Both the position numbers and the translations under genes were made by a program. Under the pieces are notes generated by a model, which saw nothing but the letters and a program-made list of their open reading frames with translations, did no database searches and was not told the origin of the DNA. From Limnohabitans sp. Rim11 (GTDB lineage: Bacteria > Pseudomonadota > Gammaproteobacteria > Burkholderiales > Burkholderiaceae_C): DNA of 64,000 nt. This document shows positions 1 through 8,225 of this stretch, piece by piece. Numbering within the stretch: the first letter of the stretch is position 1; every line of letters begins with the position of its first letter. The stretch is taken from the NCBI RefSeq assembly GCF_001269365.1, contig NZ_CXOM01000006.1, positions 17,863 to 81,862 on the forward strand. The letters are read 5' to 3'.

Positions 1-12
1 CAGATTCGCCAA

Positions 13-342
13 TTATTTATTGGGCGCTTTGTATTTGGCTGCTTTTGCACCAGCGTTGGTCATCGCTGTTTTCATCGCTTTGGTTGAAACCAATTCTTCT
101 ACTTGAATTTCTTGGAATGCACCGCTTGCCATGGTGATCATCTGGGCTTCCGTAATTTGCTCAGAAGTGCCTTCAATTAAGCAAACGATGCTGCCATTGG
201 AAATTGAAAACATAACTTCATAAGTTTTAAGGCCCAAAGATTTGAACAGTGCTTTCGCTGCCTCGCCTCTATCGCTAGGTGCAGAAAGCATGCCTTGGAA
301 AGCTGTGGTTGTGTAGCGTGAACGAACTAGATACAAAGCCAT
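13..342 (-). CDS. GYD domain protein
   Basis: A 109-residue soluble protein of the GYD family, a small ferredoxin-like-fold group with no agreed function. The N-terminus (MALYLVRSRYTTTAFQGML) carries the strand and the Tyr-Thr-x-x-Ala-Phe-Gln-Gly segment typical of the family, and the C-terminal 15 residues are Lys/Ala-rich. There is no signal peptide or membrane segment. It lies 15 bases downstream of a small unknown frame on the same strand. The family assignment is by recognition; nothing nearby suggests a role. Confidence 0.75.
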   Translation of the reverse strand: MALYLVRSRYTTTAFQGMLSAPSDRGEAAKALFKSLGLKTYEVMFSISNGSIVCLIEGTSEQITEAQMITMASGAFQEIQVEELVSTKAMKTAMTNAGAKAAKYKAPNK

Positions 343-357
343 GATGTGTCTCCGTTT

Positions 358-561
358 TTAGATAGGTAATTGACGCGCTAAGTTGCTGCGAACCCAGCTG
401 CTTAATCCGCTGCCAGTAGCCCGAGCAGACCAATCTTGAATTTCTTCAAGTTTAAAAAGTAATTCGCGATGAACCGCAGGGTTCAATTTAACGCTGCTGA
501 GATAGAAATGAAATAGCTTTTTGGAATCATTTAACAAGGGTTTTCCAGAGTGATGACTCAC
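358..561 (-). CDS. Small hypothetical protein
   Basis: A 67-residue frame with a GTG start, no clear ribosome binding site, no signal peptide and no motif that I recognise. The middle (residues about 25-45) could form an amphipathic helix. It sits directly upstream of the GYD gene in the same direction, so it may be a small leader gene of that unit. It could also be spurious, because the codon pattern is not decisive over this length. Confidence 0.35.
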   Translation of the reverse strand: MSHHSGKPLLNDSKKLFHFYLSSVKLNPAVHRELLFKLEEIQDWSARATGSGLSSWVRSNLARQLPI

Positions 562-704
562 TGAGCGTCAAATGAAAATAGGTTGAATGCTTTCATCATC
601 CTGTCATAAGATGTATCCAATCGGTAAATGGTTCATCCTCAAAATTCACCGCCACACTCTCATTCAAAATTTCTGATGCTCATGCATCGGTTGGAGCTAT
701 CTAG

Positions 705-986
705 ATGAAGTCATGCGAAAACCTCATTGAATTTACAGCACAAGCTATGGACGACGGTTTTGATGAGGTCGTTCAAAAAGAATGGGCGCCAAACCTTGTC
801 CTTGAAAAGCATGTCCACCCTTTTGATGCCAGAGTTCAGGTGGTGGCAGGTCAGGTCAAGTTAGAGCTAGCTGAGGGTTCTCAGACATTAGAGCCTGGCC
901 AAGGATTTTTTATCGCCCGAGGCACCGAGCATGCCGAGCAGTATGGCCCGAACGGTGCTACTTTTTGGGTGGCACGAAAGACATAA
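705..986 (+). CDS. Small cupin-domain protein
   Basis: A 93-residue single-domain cupin. The metal-binding pattern is visible: Lys-His-Val-His (residues about 35-38) in the first motif, the Gly-Gln-Gly-Phe-Phe-Ile turn, and Gly-Thr-Glu-His in the second. The start is supported by GGAG eight bases before the ATG. Small cupins of this type bind a divalent metal and act as isomerases, dioxygenases or sensors; the sequence does not say which. It stands alone between oppositely oriented genes. Confidence 0.8.
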   Translation: MKSCENLIEFTAQAMDDGFDEVVQKEWAPNLVLEKHVHPFDARVQVVAGQVKLELAEGSQTLEPGQGFFIARGTEHAEQYGPNGATFWVARKT

Positions 987-1054
987 ACCATTGTTTTCGG
1001 CATTGCTTCCGTACTTGTCATATACGCGCTACCTACCTGAAGTCCATCTTTAAT

Positions 1055-1660
1055 TTAAAGCTCAGGCAAGTAACGCTTCAACATTTCCTCGCGCGTTTCG
1101 ACGGGCGAAGTCATTTTGGTTTGATCTTGAATGATCTCACCCAGTGTTGGCATTGCATCAAATTTTTGATGGCTTTCAACTGACCACAACGTGGACCGCA
1201 TCATTGCTTTAGGGCAGTGCATATAGGCTGCCTCTACCCCAACTTTGATCAGCAGTTTGGGCCTGTTCTTCATGTCATTGAAGTGCGCTAGTAGATCAGG
1301 GTCGGTCTGAAGAGTCGCTTTGCCATTCACACGAACCACTTCGTCAATGCCTGGCACAAAAAACAGCAATCCGACCTGAGAGGTTTCGATAATGTTCGAT
1401 AAAGTGTCCAGTCTGTTATTGCCCGGAGAGTCTGGAATCAGAAGGGTCTGTACATCTAAAACTTTGACAAACCCTACTTCTCCACCTCGCGGTGAGCAAT
1501 CCATTTGATGAAGCAAATTGCCGCTGCTGATGGTCAGGAAAGGTGACAAAGAAATGAATCTTTGGATGTGTTTGTCAATGTACGTCAACTCCTTCAAGAC
1601 AGCGCGTTCAGAGGGTGTCTTGTAAAGGGCGCGCAATTGTTCAAGAGTTTGAATTTGCAT
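1055..1660 (-). CDS. FMN-dependent PPOX-type flavoprotein
   Basis: A 201-residue member of the pyridoxamine-5'-phosphate-oxidase-like split-barrel flavoproteins. It resembles the MSMEG_1061-type subgroup: Phe-Leu-Thr-Ile-Ser-Ser-Gly at about residues 40-46, Leu-Ile-Pro-Asp-Ser-Pro-Gly-Asn-Asn-Arg in the middle, then Val-Gly-Leu-Leu-Phe-Phe-Val-Pro-Gly. These proteins bind FMN, heme or F420 and often reduce or detoxify small molecules; the substrate is unknown here. It is a single gene and converges on the cupin gene. Confidence 0.75.
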   Translation of the reverse strand: MQIQTLEQLRALYKTPSERAVLKELTYIDKHIQRFISLSPFLTISSGNLLHQMDCSPRGGEVGFVKVLDVQTLLIPDSPGNNRLDTLSNIIETSQVGLLFFVPGIDEVVRVNGKATLQTDPDLLAHFNDMKNRPKLLIKVGVEAAYMHCPKAMMRSTLWSVESHQKFDAMPTLGEIIQDQTKMTSPVETREEMLKRYLPEL

Positions 1661-1847
1661 ACGAAAAACGTAATTAGTTTATTTTTAGATAGGTGACCTT
1701 GATCAACTGCATGGCTGCTTGATCCAATTGCTAATATTAATGACGAAGTTTATATATCAAGATAGACTAACCATACATGGAAATCGCAAGCAGATTGAAA
1801 TCTGTAAGCAATCAGCGTTTTGAGTAAAACGACTACCCCCTGAACAT

Positions 1848-2705
1848 ATGACTTTCAATATCCGGCTTGTTTTCTTTTTGCCTATTATTTTTCTGCTGCA
1901 ATCATGTGGAACGCTGCCAACAGAAAGTTATGTTCCTAAAAGAGGGCAAATGGGCAAGGATGTCATGTGGCTCCCGACCAACGACGATCTTGTTTATAAG
2001 TTGTTGGAAGCAGCTCAAGTGGGGCCCAACGATTTGTTAATTGACTTGGGTGCAGGCGACGGAAAAATTCCTATTGCAGCTGCCAAAAACTTTGGCGCCC
2101 AAGCATTGGGTATTGAATACAACAAAGAGCTGGCCTCTCTGGCCGGCCGCAACGCGCAACGCGCTGGTGTTGCAGACAAAGTACGCGTTATTCATGGCGA
2201 TATTTTCAAAGAAGATTTCTCTAAAGCCACGGTGCTTACTTTGTATTTGCTGGAGGAATTGAATGCACAACTCCGACCCAGCATTTTGGCCATGAAACCT
2301 GGCACTCGTGTTTTATCAAACACCTTCTCTATGGCCGACTGGGAGCCCGATCAGGTGATTCGTGCAGGCAGAGAAACGGGTTATTTCTGGACCGTGCCAG
2401 CCAAAGTTGGGGGCACTTGGAATATCACGGGTCTTGAGGGCATGCCTTTCGTAACCGTCAAATTTGATCAAGTTTTTCAAAGGGCAGCTGGCACGCTTGC
2501 GTTTCAAGGTCAACAACAAAATTTGGTGGGTGTTCGCTTAGAGGGTGCGCAATTGCACTTTAGCTATTTGAACCAAGACAAACTATTGAAATCAGTGAAA
2601 GCGCAAATTGATGGTGATAGATTGTCGGGCGAAATAGTGGGGCTCTATGGCATGCACGATATCCAGCAATTGCCCGTCAAGATTGAGGGACGAAGACTCA
2701 ATTGA
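1848..2705 (+). CDS. Lipoprotein-anchored class I SAM-dependent methyltransferase
   Basis: 285 residues. The N-terminus is a lipoprotein signal with a hydrophobic stretch at residues 5-18 and a lipobox Leu-Gln-Ser-Cys with Cys at position 20. A class I methyltransferase domain follows: motif I Asp-Leu-Gly-Ala-Gly-Asp-Gly near residue 67, the acidic Gly-Ile-Glu-Tyr-Asn after strand 2, and Gly-Asp-Ile-Phe. The core resembles the FAM173 (ATPSCKMT/ETFB-KMT-like) protein-lysine methyltransferase group. The odd point is export of a SAM enzyme. The C-terminal 90 residues match nothing I know. It is 37 bases upstream of the glyoxalase-fold gene. Confidence 0.75.
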   Translation: MTFNIRLVFFLPIIFLLQSCGTLPTESYVPKRGQMGKDVMWLPTNDDLVYKLLEAAQVGPNDLLIDLGAGDGKIPIAAAKNFGAQALGIEYNKELASLAGRNAQRAGVADKVRVIHGDIFKEDFSKATVLTLYLLEELNAQLRPSILAMKPGTRVLSNTFSMADWEPDQVIRAGRETGYFWTVPAKVGGTWNITGLEGMPFVTVKFDQVFQRAAGTLAFQGQQQNLVGVRLEGAQLHFSYLNQDKLLKSVKAQIDGDRLSGEIVGLYGMHDIQQLPVKIEGRRLN

Positions 2706-2742
2706 AGCACTCGTTTAGAGTTATCCAGAACGAACAGCCTAT

Positions 2743-3147
2743 ATGTCTCATAAACTGAACTTACCCCTCCAAGGCCTTGTCATCTTTGCCAAGAACAAGG
2801 AAAAAGTTTCTGCGTTCTATCAACAAGCCTTAAGCTTAAAGTTAGAAGAGTCTGACAAAACCCATGACTTGTTAGTGGGGCAGGGTCATGAAGTGGTGAT
2901 ACATGCCATTTCAAAAACCTATGCCAACAGCATCGAAATAGCCTCACCGCCGGTTCCCCGTGATGAGACACCCATGAAGCCTACGTTTGTAGTGGAAGAC
3001 TTAGAAGTTGTTCGGGCTGCAGCCATAGCAACGGGCGGTCATCTTAAACCCCTCAAGCAAGCTTGGCGTTTTCGAGGTTTTGTGGTGTTGGATGGTTGGG
3101 ATCCAGAGGGAAACATTGTTCAGTTTAAGCAAGTAGAGGCTGCTTAA
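2743..3147 (+). CDS. VOC/glyoxalase-fold protein
   Basis: A 134-residue vicinal-oxygen-chelate domain protein. It has a beta-alpha-beta N-terminal module (LVIFAKNKEKVSAFYQQAL) and a C-terminal module ending in Gly-Trp-Asp-Pro-Glu-Gly-Asn-Ile-Val-Gln-Phe, the hallmark of the superfamily. The first metal ligand is not obvious, so it may be a binding or resistance-type member rather than a glyoxalase I. It probably shares a transcript with the methyltransferase ahead of it. The substrate is unknown. Confidence 0.8.
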   Translation: MSHKLNLPLQGLVIFAKNKEKVSAFYQQALSLKLEESDKTHDLLVGQGHEVVIHAISKTYANSIEIASPPVPRDETPMKPTFVVEDLEVVRAAAIATGGHLKPLKQAWRFRGFVVLDGWDPEGNIVQFKQVEAA

Positions 3148-3162
3148 CCTAACTGATTGAGC

Positions 3163-4518
3163 TTAGATCGCCTCAGCAGGCCAAGTCAGCTGAACCATTA
3201 AGCCCCCCAACGCCTCGCTTTTGCTCAGCGTTATTTGGATATGGCAAATTCTGCTGATGCGCTTCAGAATAGACCAACCTAGTCCACAACCCGTGGTGTC
3301 ATGCCCTGGTACTCTAAAAAAGCGATCGCCTAGTCGGTTCATGTCTGCCGCACTCATGCCTGGTCCGCTGTCTTCGACCAGCAAAGTATGGGCCGGCCCC
3401 TCAAGCCATTTAACTCGAATACTTGAACCCACCGGGCTGTATCGAATGGCATTGTCGACCAAGTTTCGAATGATGATGGCCAGCCAAGCCGGATTGATGC
3501 GAAGGTGCAAATTGTCTGGTGACTCAAAACTAAGCTGTTGATTTTTTTCCATCCAAGCTGCGCCCGACTCTGCCAATTGAGTTCGCGTGATAGAGACCAC
3601 ATCGACAGGTTCACACTCTGATTGTTCGTGAGTGGATTCAATGGCATCCAATCTAGACAGCTCCAGCATCTGCGAAATAAGTCGGGTGGCCCTGTCGCAA
3701 CCATGAATCAACGCATCTAGGGCCGCTTTTTGAGCATCAGCTTGCGTGCTACCCAAGGCAACCTGTGCTTGCATGCGAATGGCAGCGATGGGTGTTCGGA
3801 GTTCATGGGCAGCATCGGAAGTAAATTGCCTTTCGTTGGCCATTTGAACGTCCACGCGCTTGAATAACAAGTTGAGCGCTTTGACCAAAGGTTGCACTTC
3901 CGCTACGGCTTCAACTTCTGCAAGGGGTTCTAGAGACGATACTTTTCTGGCACCAATCTCTTGTCCTAGAGTGCGCAGAGGCGACAAGGAAACTCTAATG
4001 GACCACCAAATGAAAAGTGCCAGTAAAGGAAATGCAAAGAACAAGGGATAAATGGCACTCTTTAAACCAGCGTACAAAATGTCTTGTCGATATTTGCCTA
4101 ACTCAGCCACCTGAATCCAAACATCTTGGGCATTCCCCTGAGTGCTAAAGACGCGCCAAACTTGACCATCAATTTCTAAATTGGCAAAACCATTTTGGAA
4201 GTCAGAACGAAATGCCTTTTGGGGTGCTTTTTCTGAGCGCGCCAAAATCTGGTTCTCGTGCCAAATTTGAAAGGCCACTCTGGGCTGATATTTGTGAAGT
4301 GTGGGGGTCGTTGTGAAGTCGTCGTGATCTTCGTGGCCATCGCCCACCTGTGTTACCAAAAATGAAGCGGTTTGCGCCAGGTGCGCATCCAACAATTCAT
4401 TTAATTCGTGATCGGTTTCATACCAAGTTAATCCTAAGACCGCGAACCATGCAACGGCTGTGACGCCCAACAAAGACGCCAATAATCTATTTTGCAAAGA
4501 CCGGTTGTGATGCGTCAT
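3163..4518 (-). CDS. QseC/PmrB-like sensor histidine kinase
   Basis: A 451-residue membrane sensor kinase. Transmembrane segments lie at about residues 12-31 and 157-172, around a periplasmic sensor domain with a His/Asp-rich stretch (about 60-68, GDGHEDHDDF) that could bind metal. HAMP-like linker, H-box His238 (in SDAAHELRTP), N-box Asn-Leu-Val-Asp-Asn-Ala and G-boxes Asp-Ser-Gly-Pro-Gly-Met and Gly-Cys-Gly-Leu-Gly follow. It is two bases downstream of its response regulator. Location behind shp, dhc and cytochrome b561 argues that it controls that redox module. The signal is unknown. Confidence 0.9.
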   Translation of the reverse strand: MTHHNRSLQNRLLASLLGVTAVAWFAVLGLTWYETDHELNELLDAHLAQTASFLVTQVGDGHEDHDDFTTTPTLHKYQPRVAFQIWHENQILARSEKAPQKAFRSDFQNGFANLEIDGQVWRVFSTQGNAQDVWIQVAELGKYRQDILYAGLKSAIYPLFFAFPLLALFIWWSIRVSLSPLRTLGQEIGARKVSSLEPLAEVEAVAEVQPLVKALNLLFKRVDVQMANERQFTSDAAHELRTPIAAIRMQAQVALGSTQADAQKAALDALIHGCDRATRLISQMLELSRLDAIESTHEQSECEPVDVVSITRTQLAESGAAWMEKNQQLSFESPDNLHLRINPAWLAIIIRNLVDNAIRYSPVGSSIRVKWLEGPAHTLLVEDSGPGMSAADMNRLGDRFFRVPGHDTTGCGLGWSILKRISRICHIQITLSKSEALGGLMVQLTWPAEAI

Positions 4519-4520
4519 TT

Positions 4521-5186
4521 TTAAGTTTGAGATTTAGGCATGACGTACCCAACACCTCGAATGGTTTGGATGACATCGTTGCCAAATTTTTTACGCAAGT
4601 GATAGATGTGAACTTCAATGGCATTGCTACTGACTTCCGTGCCCCAGCTGTAAAGGTGCTTCTCTAGCTGTTCTCTGGTGAGTACCCTGCCAGCATGCAT
4701 CATGAAGGTCAACAGCAAATCGAATTCTCTGGACGAGAGCTCCACGGTGCTGTCTTGCAAAGTGACCGTACGTGTTGTTGAGTTGAGACAAATTCCATTG
4801 ACTGTCAGGATACTTTGAGTTTCACCATGCGAGCGCCGCACCAAAGCCCTAAGACGCGCGCCCAATTCCAACAGGTCAACTGGCTTGACCAAATAGTCAT
4901 CTGCACCAGCGTCTAGGCCTTCAATGCGAGATGCTACGGCGTCTTGTGCCGTCAAAATGAGCACAGGTGTTTTGACTTTATGAAGCCGAGCATTTTTTAA
5001 AGTTTGCATGCCATCCTGGCGCGGCAAGCCCATGTCCAAAATGATGGCCTCGTGCATTTGAGCCAGGATTTCGCGTTCGGCAGCCACACCATCTCTGACC
5101 CAATCAACTTGAAAGCCGTGTTGAGCCAGTCCGGCTTTGATACCGGAGCCCAGTGTTTCATCATCTTCAGCCAGAAGTACGCGCAT
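4521..5186 (-). CDS. OmpR-family response regulator, QseB/PmrA-like
   Basis: 221 residues: a receiver domain with the acidic pocket Glu7-Asp8-Asp9, phospho-acceptor Asp51 (in ILDMGLPR) and Lys in LVKPVD, then an OmpR/PhoB winged helix ending in Gln-Thr-Ile-Arg-Gly-Val-Gly-Tyr-Val. The C-terminal wing is of the QseB/PmrA type, whose members bind direct repeats of the form YTTAAK-N5-YTTAAK. Two such repeats lie nearby (6751-6767 and 8226-8242). It is 18 bases downstream of cytochrome b561, so the kinase pair closes the operon. Confidence 0.92.
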   Translation of the reverse strand: MRVLLAEDDETLGSGIKAGLAQHGFQVDWVRDGVAAEREILAQMHEAIILDMGLPRQDGMQTLKNARLHKVKTPVLILTAQDAVASRIEGLDAGADDYLVKPVDLLELGARLRALVRRSHGETQSILTVNGICLNSTTRTVTLQDSTVELSSREFDLLLTFMMHAGRVLTREQLEKHLYSWGTEVSSNAIEVHIYHLRKKFGNDVIQTIRGVGYVMPKSQT

Positions 5187-5204
5187 GGTGAAAGCGTTAG
5201 CAAA

Positions 5205-5834
5205 TTAATTGGAAGTGAACTGGAACCACAAAAACACAACGACACCTAAGCTTAACAGGGTAGCCACCACGTAGTGGTTGCTTTTGGCCAAATCGGGGCC
5301 ATTCCCTGCTTTGCGACCTGACCACATGGGGCGCAAGCTTTGCGACTGTTTGGTAAAGCTTAAAAATGCAATCACGGCCAAATGTACGAAGACCAGCATT
5401 AACAAAGAATTGCCAAAAAACTCATGCATTTCACCCATCCACTCACCGGCCAGTTCGTTGTAAATCAGATAGCCACTGGCCGACAAAAGGATGGCGACAC
5501 CTAGCGTCAATAATGCCGCGCCTGCAAGAGTGACGCTAAGCAGTTGACGAAAACTTTGCGGTAAGGTTAATTTGCGCCAAGTCGAAGTCAAGCTCGATTG
5601 GCGTGGCCCCCAAAATCCCCAAAGCAGCCGAAAAACTACCAAACCAAAGAGAACGTAGCCTAGGCTGACATGGAGCAGTTTAAAGCGTTCACTTTCTGCA
5701 GTAATGTAGGCGCCTGTGAATGACAGTGCCATGAGGCTGTGAAACACTCTCATGGGAAGTTCGACGATCAGTCGGGTGGGCGCTTTTTCAGTCGATGCGA
5801 CTGTTGACATGGTGCTAGTTGTATTGAATGTCAT
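5205..5834 (-). CDS. Cytochrome b561-type membrane protein
   Basis: 209 residues with four predicted membrane helices, in the Ni/Fe-hydrogenase-type cytochrome b561 family. Histidines that can bind two b hemes are visible in the first helix (MRVFHSLMAL), in helix 2 (LLHVSLGYVLFGLVVFRLLWG) and in the fourth-helix region (MLVFVHLAVIA). A start at the ATG is supported by AAAGG. It lies between the diheme cytochrome gene and the response regulator. By family knowledge it would pass quinol-pool electrons to periplasmic cytochromes, here DHC and SHP. Confidence 0.88.
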   Translation of the reverse strand: MTFNTTSTMSTVASTEKAPTRLIVELPMRVFHSLMALSFTGAYITAESERFKLLHVSLGYVLFGLVVFRLLWGFWGPRQSSLTSTWRKLTLPQSFRQLLSVTLAGAALLTLGVAILLSASGYLIYNELAGEWMGEMHEFFGNSLLMLVFVHLAVIAFLSFTKQSQSLRPMWSGRKAGNGPDLAKSNHYVVATLLSLGVVVFLWFQFTSN

Positions 5835-5846
5835 ATAGACCTTTGT

Positions 5847-6314
5847 TTAGAGCGGAATGCGAACGCGGTCGTCTTCAAAATCGCCAATGTCTGCGCTGGT
5901 GTGGCAGGCTTGGCACTGGGCTTTTCCTTTGATGGATTTTCGAAGCCATACGTTTTTATCGATGCTGCGATGTTTTTTTTCAAACCACTGCGTGCTTGTG
6001 ATGCGCTCCTCGGGGGAGCTGGTTTCAACGCGTTTGTAGGTGCCACCCTGAGCCTGCAGCCATACACCTATTTGCTTTTGTGTGGGGCCATCTAAAGAGG
6101 CATCTGTGCCGTAATGCTTGTCTAAGCCAGACATTATTTTTTGCCATGCCGGCTTGGACAACAAGGCTGGTGGGTAGGCCATGTGGCATGAAGCACATTC
6201 GGTTTGATAGGCTGGCAATACTTTGGCGGGCATCAGAGGGCGATCTGCAGATGCAGAAAACACCGTGCATGAAACGAGGCAAGCGCTTGCTATTTTTAAA
6301 AAGTAAGCTTTCAT
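5847..6314 (-). CDS. dhc: Periplasmic diheme cytochrome c (DHC type)
   Basis: 155 residues with a Sec signal peptide (cleavage near Ala-Ser-Ala, about residue 23). It has two c-heme motifs, Cys40-Ala-Ser-Cys43-His44 and Cys134-Gln-Ala-Cys137-His138, the DHC arrangement with one heme near each end. The ATG follows directly on the stop codon of shp (CTA TAA ATG) with GGAG just ahead, so translation is probably coupled. DHC is the known electron donor of SHP. It should link cytochrome b561 to SHP in the periplasm. Confidence 0.88.
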   Translation of the reverse strand: MKAYFLKIASACLVSCTVFSASADRPLMPAKVLPAYQTECASCHMAYPPALLSKPAWQKIMSGLDKHYGTDASLDGPTQKQIGVWLQAQGGTYKRVETSSPEERITSTQWFEKKHRSIDKNVWLRKSIKGKAQCQACHTSADIGDFEDDRVRIPL

Positions 6315-6728
6315 TTATAGGCTCCGAAGGTATGCGACGACATCTGCTTTTTCATTGGCTGTACATTCGCGGTTGAGGACGTCTTTACAATTTCTGCGAA
6401 ACCATTTTTCGACCTTGCCGTTGTCTGTCAAACGATCAGGATTAAATTTAGGCGCCAGTGCAGCGATGCTTTTCCCTGTGCTGGCATGCTTGCTGGCCTG
6501 TGTGGGAGGATTGCCATGACACGATGCACACGACCATTCGCTGGCGTGCGTGGTGTTGAAGAACTTCTGTCCGCGCGCAGAATCCGCAGGCTGACCCGAC
6601 AGTTTTTCGTATTGGGTTTGAAGCGTGGCAGGCGAAGTGTCTGCGGCGTATGCGTTTATACCGGTCCAAAAACACGTGATCAAGGTCAGCCAGCGTCTTG
6701 AATGTGAAAGTTTGTTACTTGATGTCAT
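6315..6728 (-). CDS. shp: SHP-like oxygen-binding monoheme cytochrome c (DUF1924)
   Basis: 137 residues counted from the ATG at 6728; an in-frame start 17 codons earlier would spoil the signal peptide. Signal peptide to about Ala29, then one heme motif Cys67-Ala-Ser-Cys70-His71. The C-terminal half (Asp-Arg-Leu-Thr-Asp, Val-Glu-Lys-Trp-Phe, Arg-Asn-Cys and Arg-Glu-Cys) closely follows Rhodobacter sphaeroides heme protein, including the Asn of Arg-Asn-Cys that acts as a displaceable distal ligand and the two Cys that form a disulfide. SHP binds oxygen and other small ligands. First gene of the shp-dhc-cytb-RR-HK unit. Confidence 0.88.
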   Translation of the reverse strand: MTSSNKLSHSRRWLTLITCFWTGINAYAADTSPATLQTQYEKLSGQPADSARGQKFFNTTHASEWSCASCHGNPPTQASKHASTGKSIAALAPKFNPDRLTDNGKVEKWFRRNCKDVLNRECTANEKADVVAYLRSL

Positions 6729-6750
6729 GGTGTGATCATGACAAGCCAGT

Positions 6751-6767
6751 CTGAAGAAATTCTTAAA
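6751..6767 (-). promoter_or_regulatory. PmrA/QseB-type box before shp
   Basis: On the minus strand the site reads TTTAAG-AATTT-CTTCAG, a direct hexamer repeat with 5-base spacing that matches YTTAAK-N5-YTTAAK except at one base of the second half. It ends 22 bases before the shp ATG, so the transcript would be nearly leaderless if the box is placed as in pmr promoters. The response regulator of this family is encoded in the same operon. Assignment is by motif only. Confidence 0.45.
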
Positions 6768-6768
6768 T

Positions 6769-6799
6769 GAAAAAGCCACCCATTGAACGTGGATGGCTT
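6769..6799 (-). terminator. Rho-independent terminator after the DUF5666 gene
   Basis: On the minus strand, AAGCCATCCA (6799-6790), a 7-base loop and TGGGTGGCTT (6782-6773) form a 10-bp stem with one G-U pair, followed by TTTTT. It lies between the DUF5666 gene and the shp box, so shp would need its own promoter. Confidence 0.75.
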
Positions 6800-6817
6800 A
6801 TTCAAGTTTCAGAAAAA

Positions 6818-8182
6818 TTAACTTCTGTTTTTGCTTTCCATTTTGATGGCCTTGAAAACATTGTTGCTCAGCATATAACCTTTGGCTTCAACGACGCCGC
6901 TGGTGACCTGCATGCCATGTTCCCAAATAGCGGTGCTGATATCAATGCTCATGGCAACCCCGTTGCTCGTGAACGAGCAGGTGCTTGTGGTGCAGTTGCT
7001 CAGAGTGCCGTAAACCTCATAAGTGCCCATGTTGGTACTTGAGTTATCGGATGACGATGAATTGTTTGAGGGTGTGGTTGAAGCAATTCGACGGTACTTC
7101 AAATCATCATGGTCATTGTCGTTTTCATCGTCAGCGTAGTTGCCTAAATTGCGCTCACCGCCAGTTGTTTTGAATTCAATTCGATAGGCCGCCAAAGAGC
7201 CGTTGCTAAGTAAACCTTTGGCCTCAACGTAGTCGCCATTTTGCAATGAGCTGCAGAGTGTGGCACTTGTAACGCTAACCGGAATACCTTGAACCTGCAG
7301 CGAGCAGCCAGTGCTTGAATTGGTTAAACCGCTGACCATGCCGTAGAGCTCGTTGGCTTCATTTCGAACGCCCGATGTGCCTGTGTAATTGGTTTGGTAC
7401 TCAGTAAACACACTTGCCGTTGAAGCGCGTAAATAGATTTGTGTGGCTGCGTATTGGCTTGAATTGACTAGCGTATTGGTTCTAACTGAGACAACCACGC
7501 CATTGGTCAATCCCGTTGAGGGCGTTGATGTGCCGTAGCTAATACTGACAGAGTTGTTACCGGTTCCCAATGTGAAGGTTCCGTTGCTGGTGTTCAATTG
7601 GCTGATCACGCCCACCAACTGCACATTGGCGGGGCTGGTTTCAATCTCGATGCGAGTGGCCTTAAAGCTGCCATCTGTTTGGGGCAGTCCGTAAACTTCT
7701 ACAGGCCCGCTCACCAAGTCTGCAAAGACGCCGACAGTGCCATTGCTTTTGACTATCAAGGTGGAAGCATCGGTGCTCACTGGTAATCTAGCCACTGTGA
7801 GCGTATTTGTTGACGCATTCAAATTGGCGGCAGTGCCTTGGATGCCACTTTGAACATGGATTGAGTTGGCCGTGTTGAAAGTGGTGTTGCTGGCTGTTTC
7901 AAGGCTAACTGTCATGCCAATGCCCAAAGGGCTGTTCAGGACATGATTGTCATCGGCATCGTAAACATTGGCTCCAATGGTTTCATAACGCACGCCATTG
8001 ACCACAATGGAGCCCAAACCACTTACCATGCCCGCTATAGGCAAGGTGTTGCTGCTTGCAATGGAAATTGAGCTGTCGACAGCTGCCGATGTATCGCCAG
8101 TACCACCCCCGCAGCCACTCAAGACGCCTGCAGCAAGCATTGCTGCGATCCAAACCTTTGTTTTTAAATGAGAATTTGACAT
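6818..8182 (-). CDS. DUF5666 repeat lipoprotein
   Basis: 454 residues with a lipoprotein signal (lipobox Leu-Ser-Gly-Cys at about residues 21-24, then Gly-Gly-Gly). The mature part is Ser/Thr/Asn-rich and holds about five repeats of a 60-80-residue beta-rich unit of the DUF5666 type, each with a Val-x-Gly-x-Val/Ile core (for example GMVSGLGSIVVNG, VQLVGVISQLN, YGMVSGLTNS, YEVYGTLSNC). A strong AAGGTGGTG precedes the ATG. A PmrA/QseB-type box lies 44 bases upstream. Function unknown; probably an outer-membrane-attached or surface protein. Confidence 0.8.
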   Translation of the reverse strand: MSNSHLKTKVWIAAMLAAGVLSGCGGGTGDTSAAVDSSISIASSNTLPIAGMVSGLGSIVVNGVRYETIGANVYDADDNHVLNSPLGIGMTVSLETASNTTFNTANSIHVQSGIQGTAANLNASTNTLTVARLPVSTDASTLIVKSNGTVGVFADLVSGPVEVYGLPQTDGSFKATRIEIETSPANVQLVGVISQLNTSNGTFTLGTGNNSVSISYGTSTPSTGLTNGVVVSVRTNTLVNSSQYAATQIYLRASTASVFTEYQTNYTGTSGVRNEANELYGMVSGLTNSSTGCSLQVQGIPVSVTSATLCSSLQNGDYVEAKGLLSNGSLAAYRIEFKTTGGERNLGNYADDENDNDHDDLKYRRIASTTPSNNSSSSDNSSTNMGTYEVYGTLSNCTTSTCSFTSNGVAMSIDISTAIWEHGMQVTSGVVEAKGYMLSNNVFKAIKMESKNRS

Positions 8183-8225
8183 TTCAACACCACCTTTTAA
8201 GATGGCTGTAGTTTCATGTCCTCAC

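Noticed and set aside
965..1183. 72-codon plus-strand frame after the cupin gene
   Set aside because: It overlaps the 3' end of the PPOX gene and lacks a ribosome site and homology.
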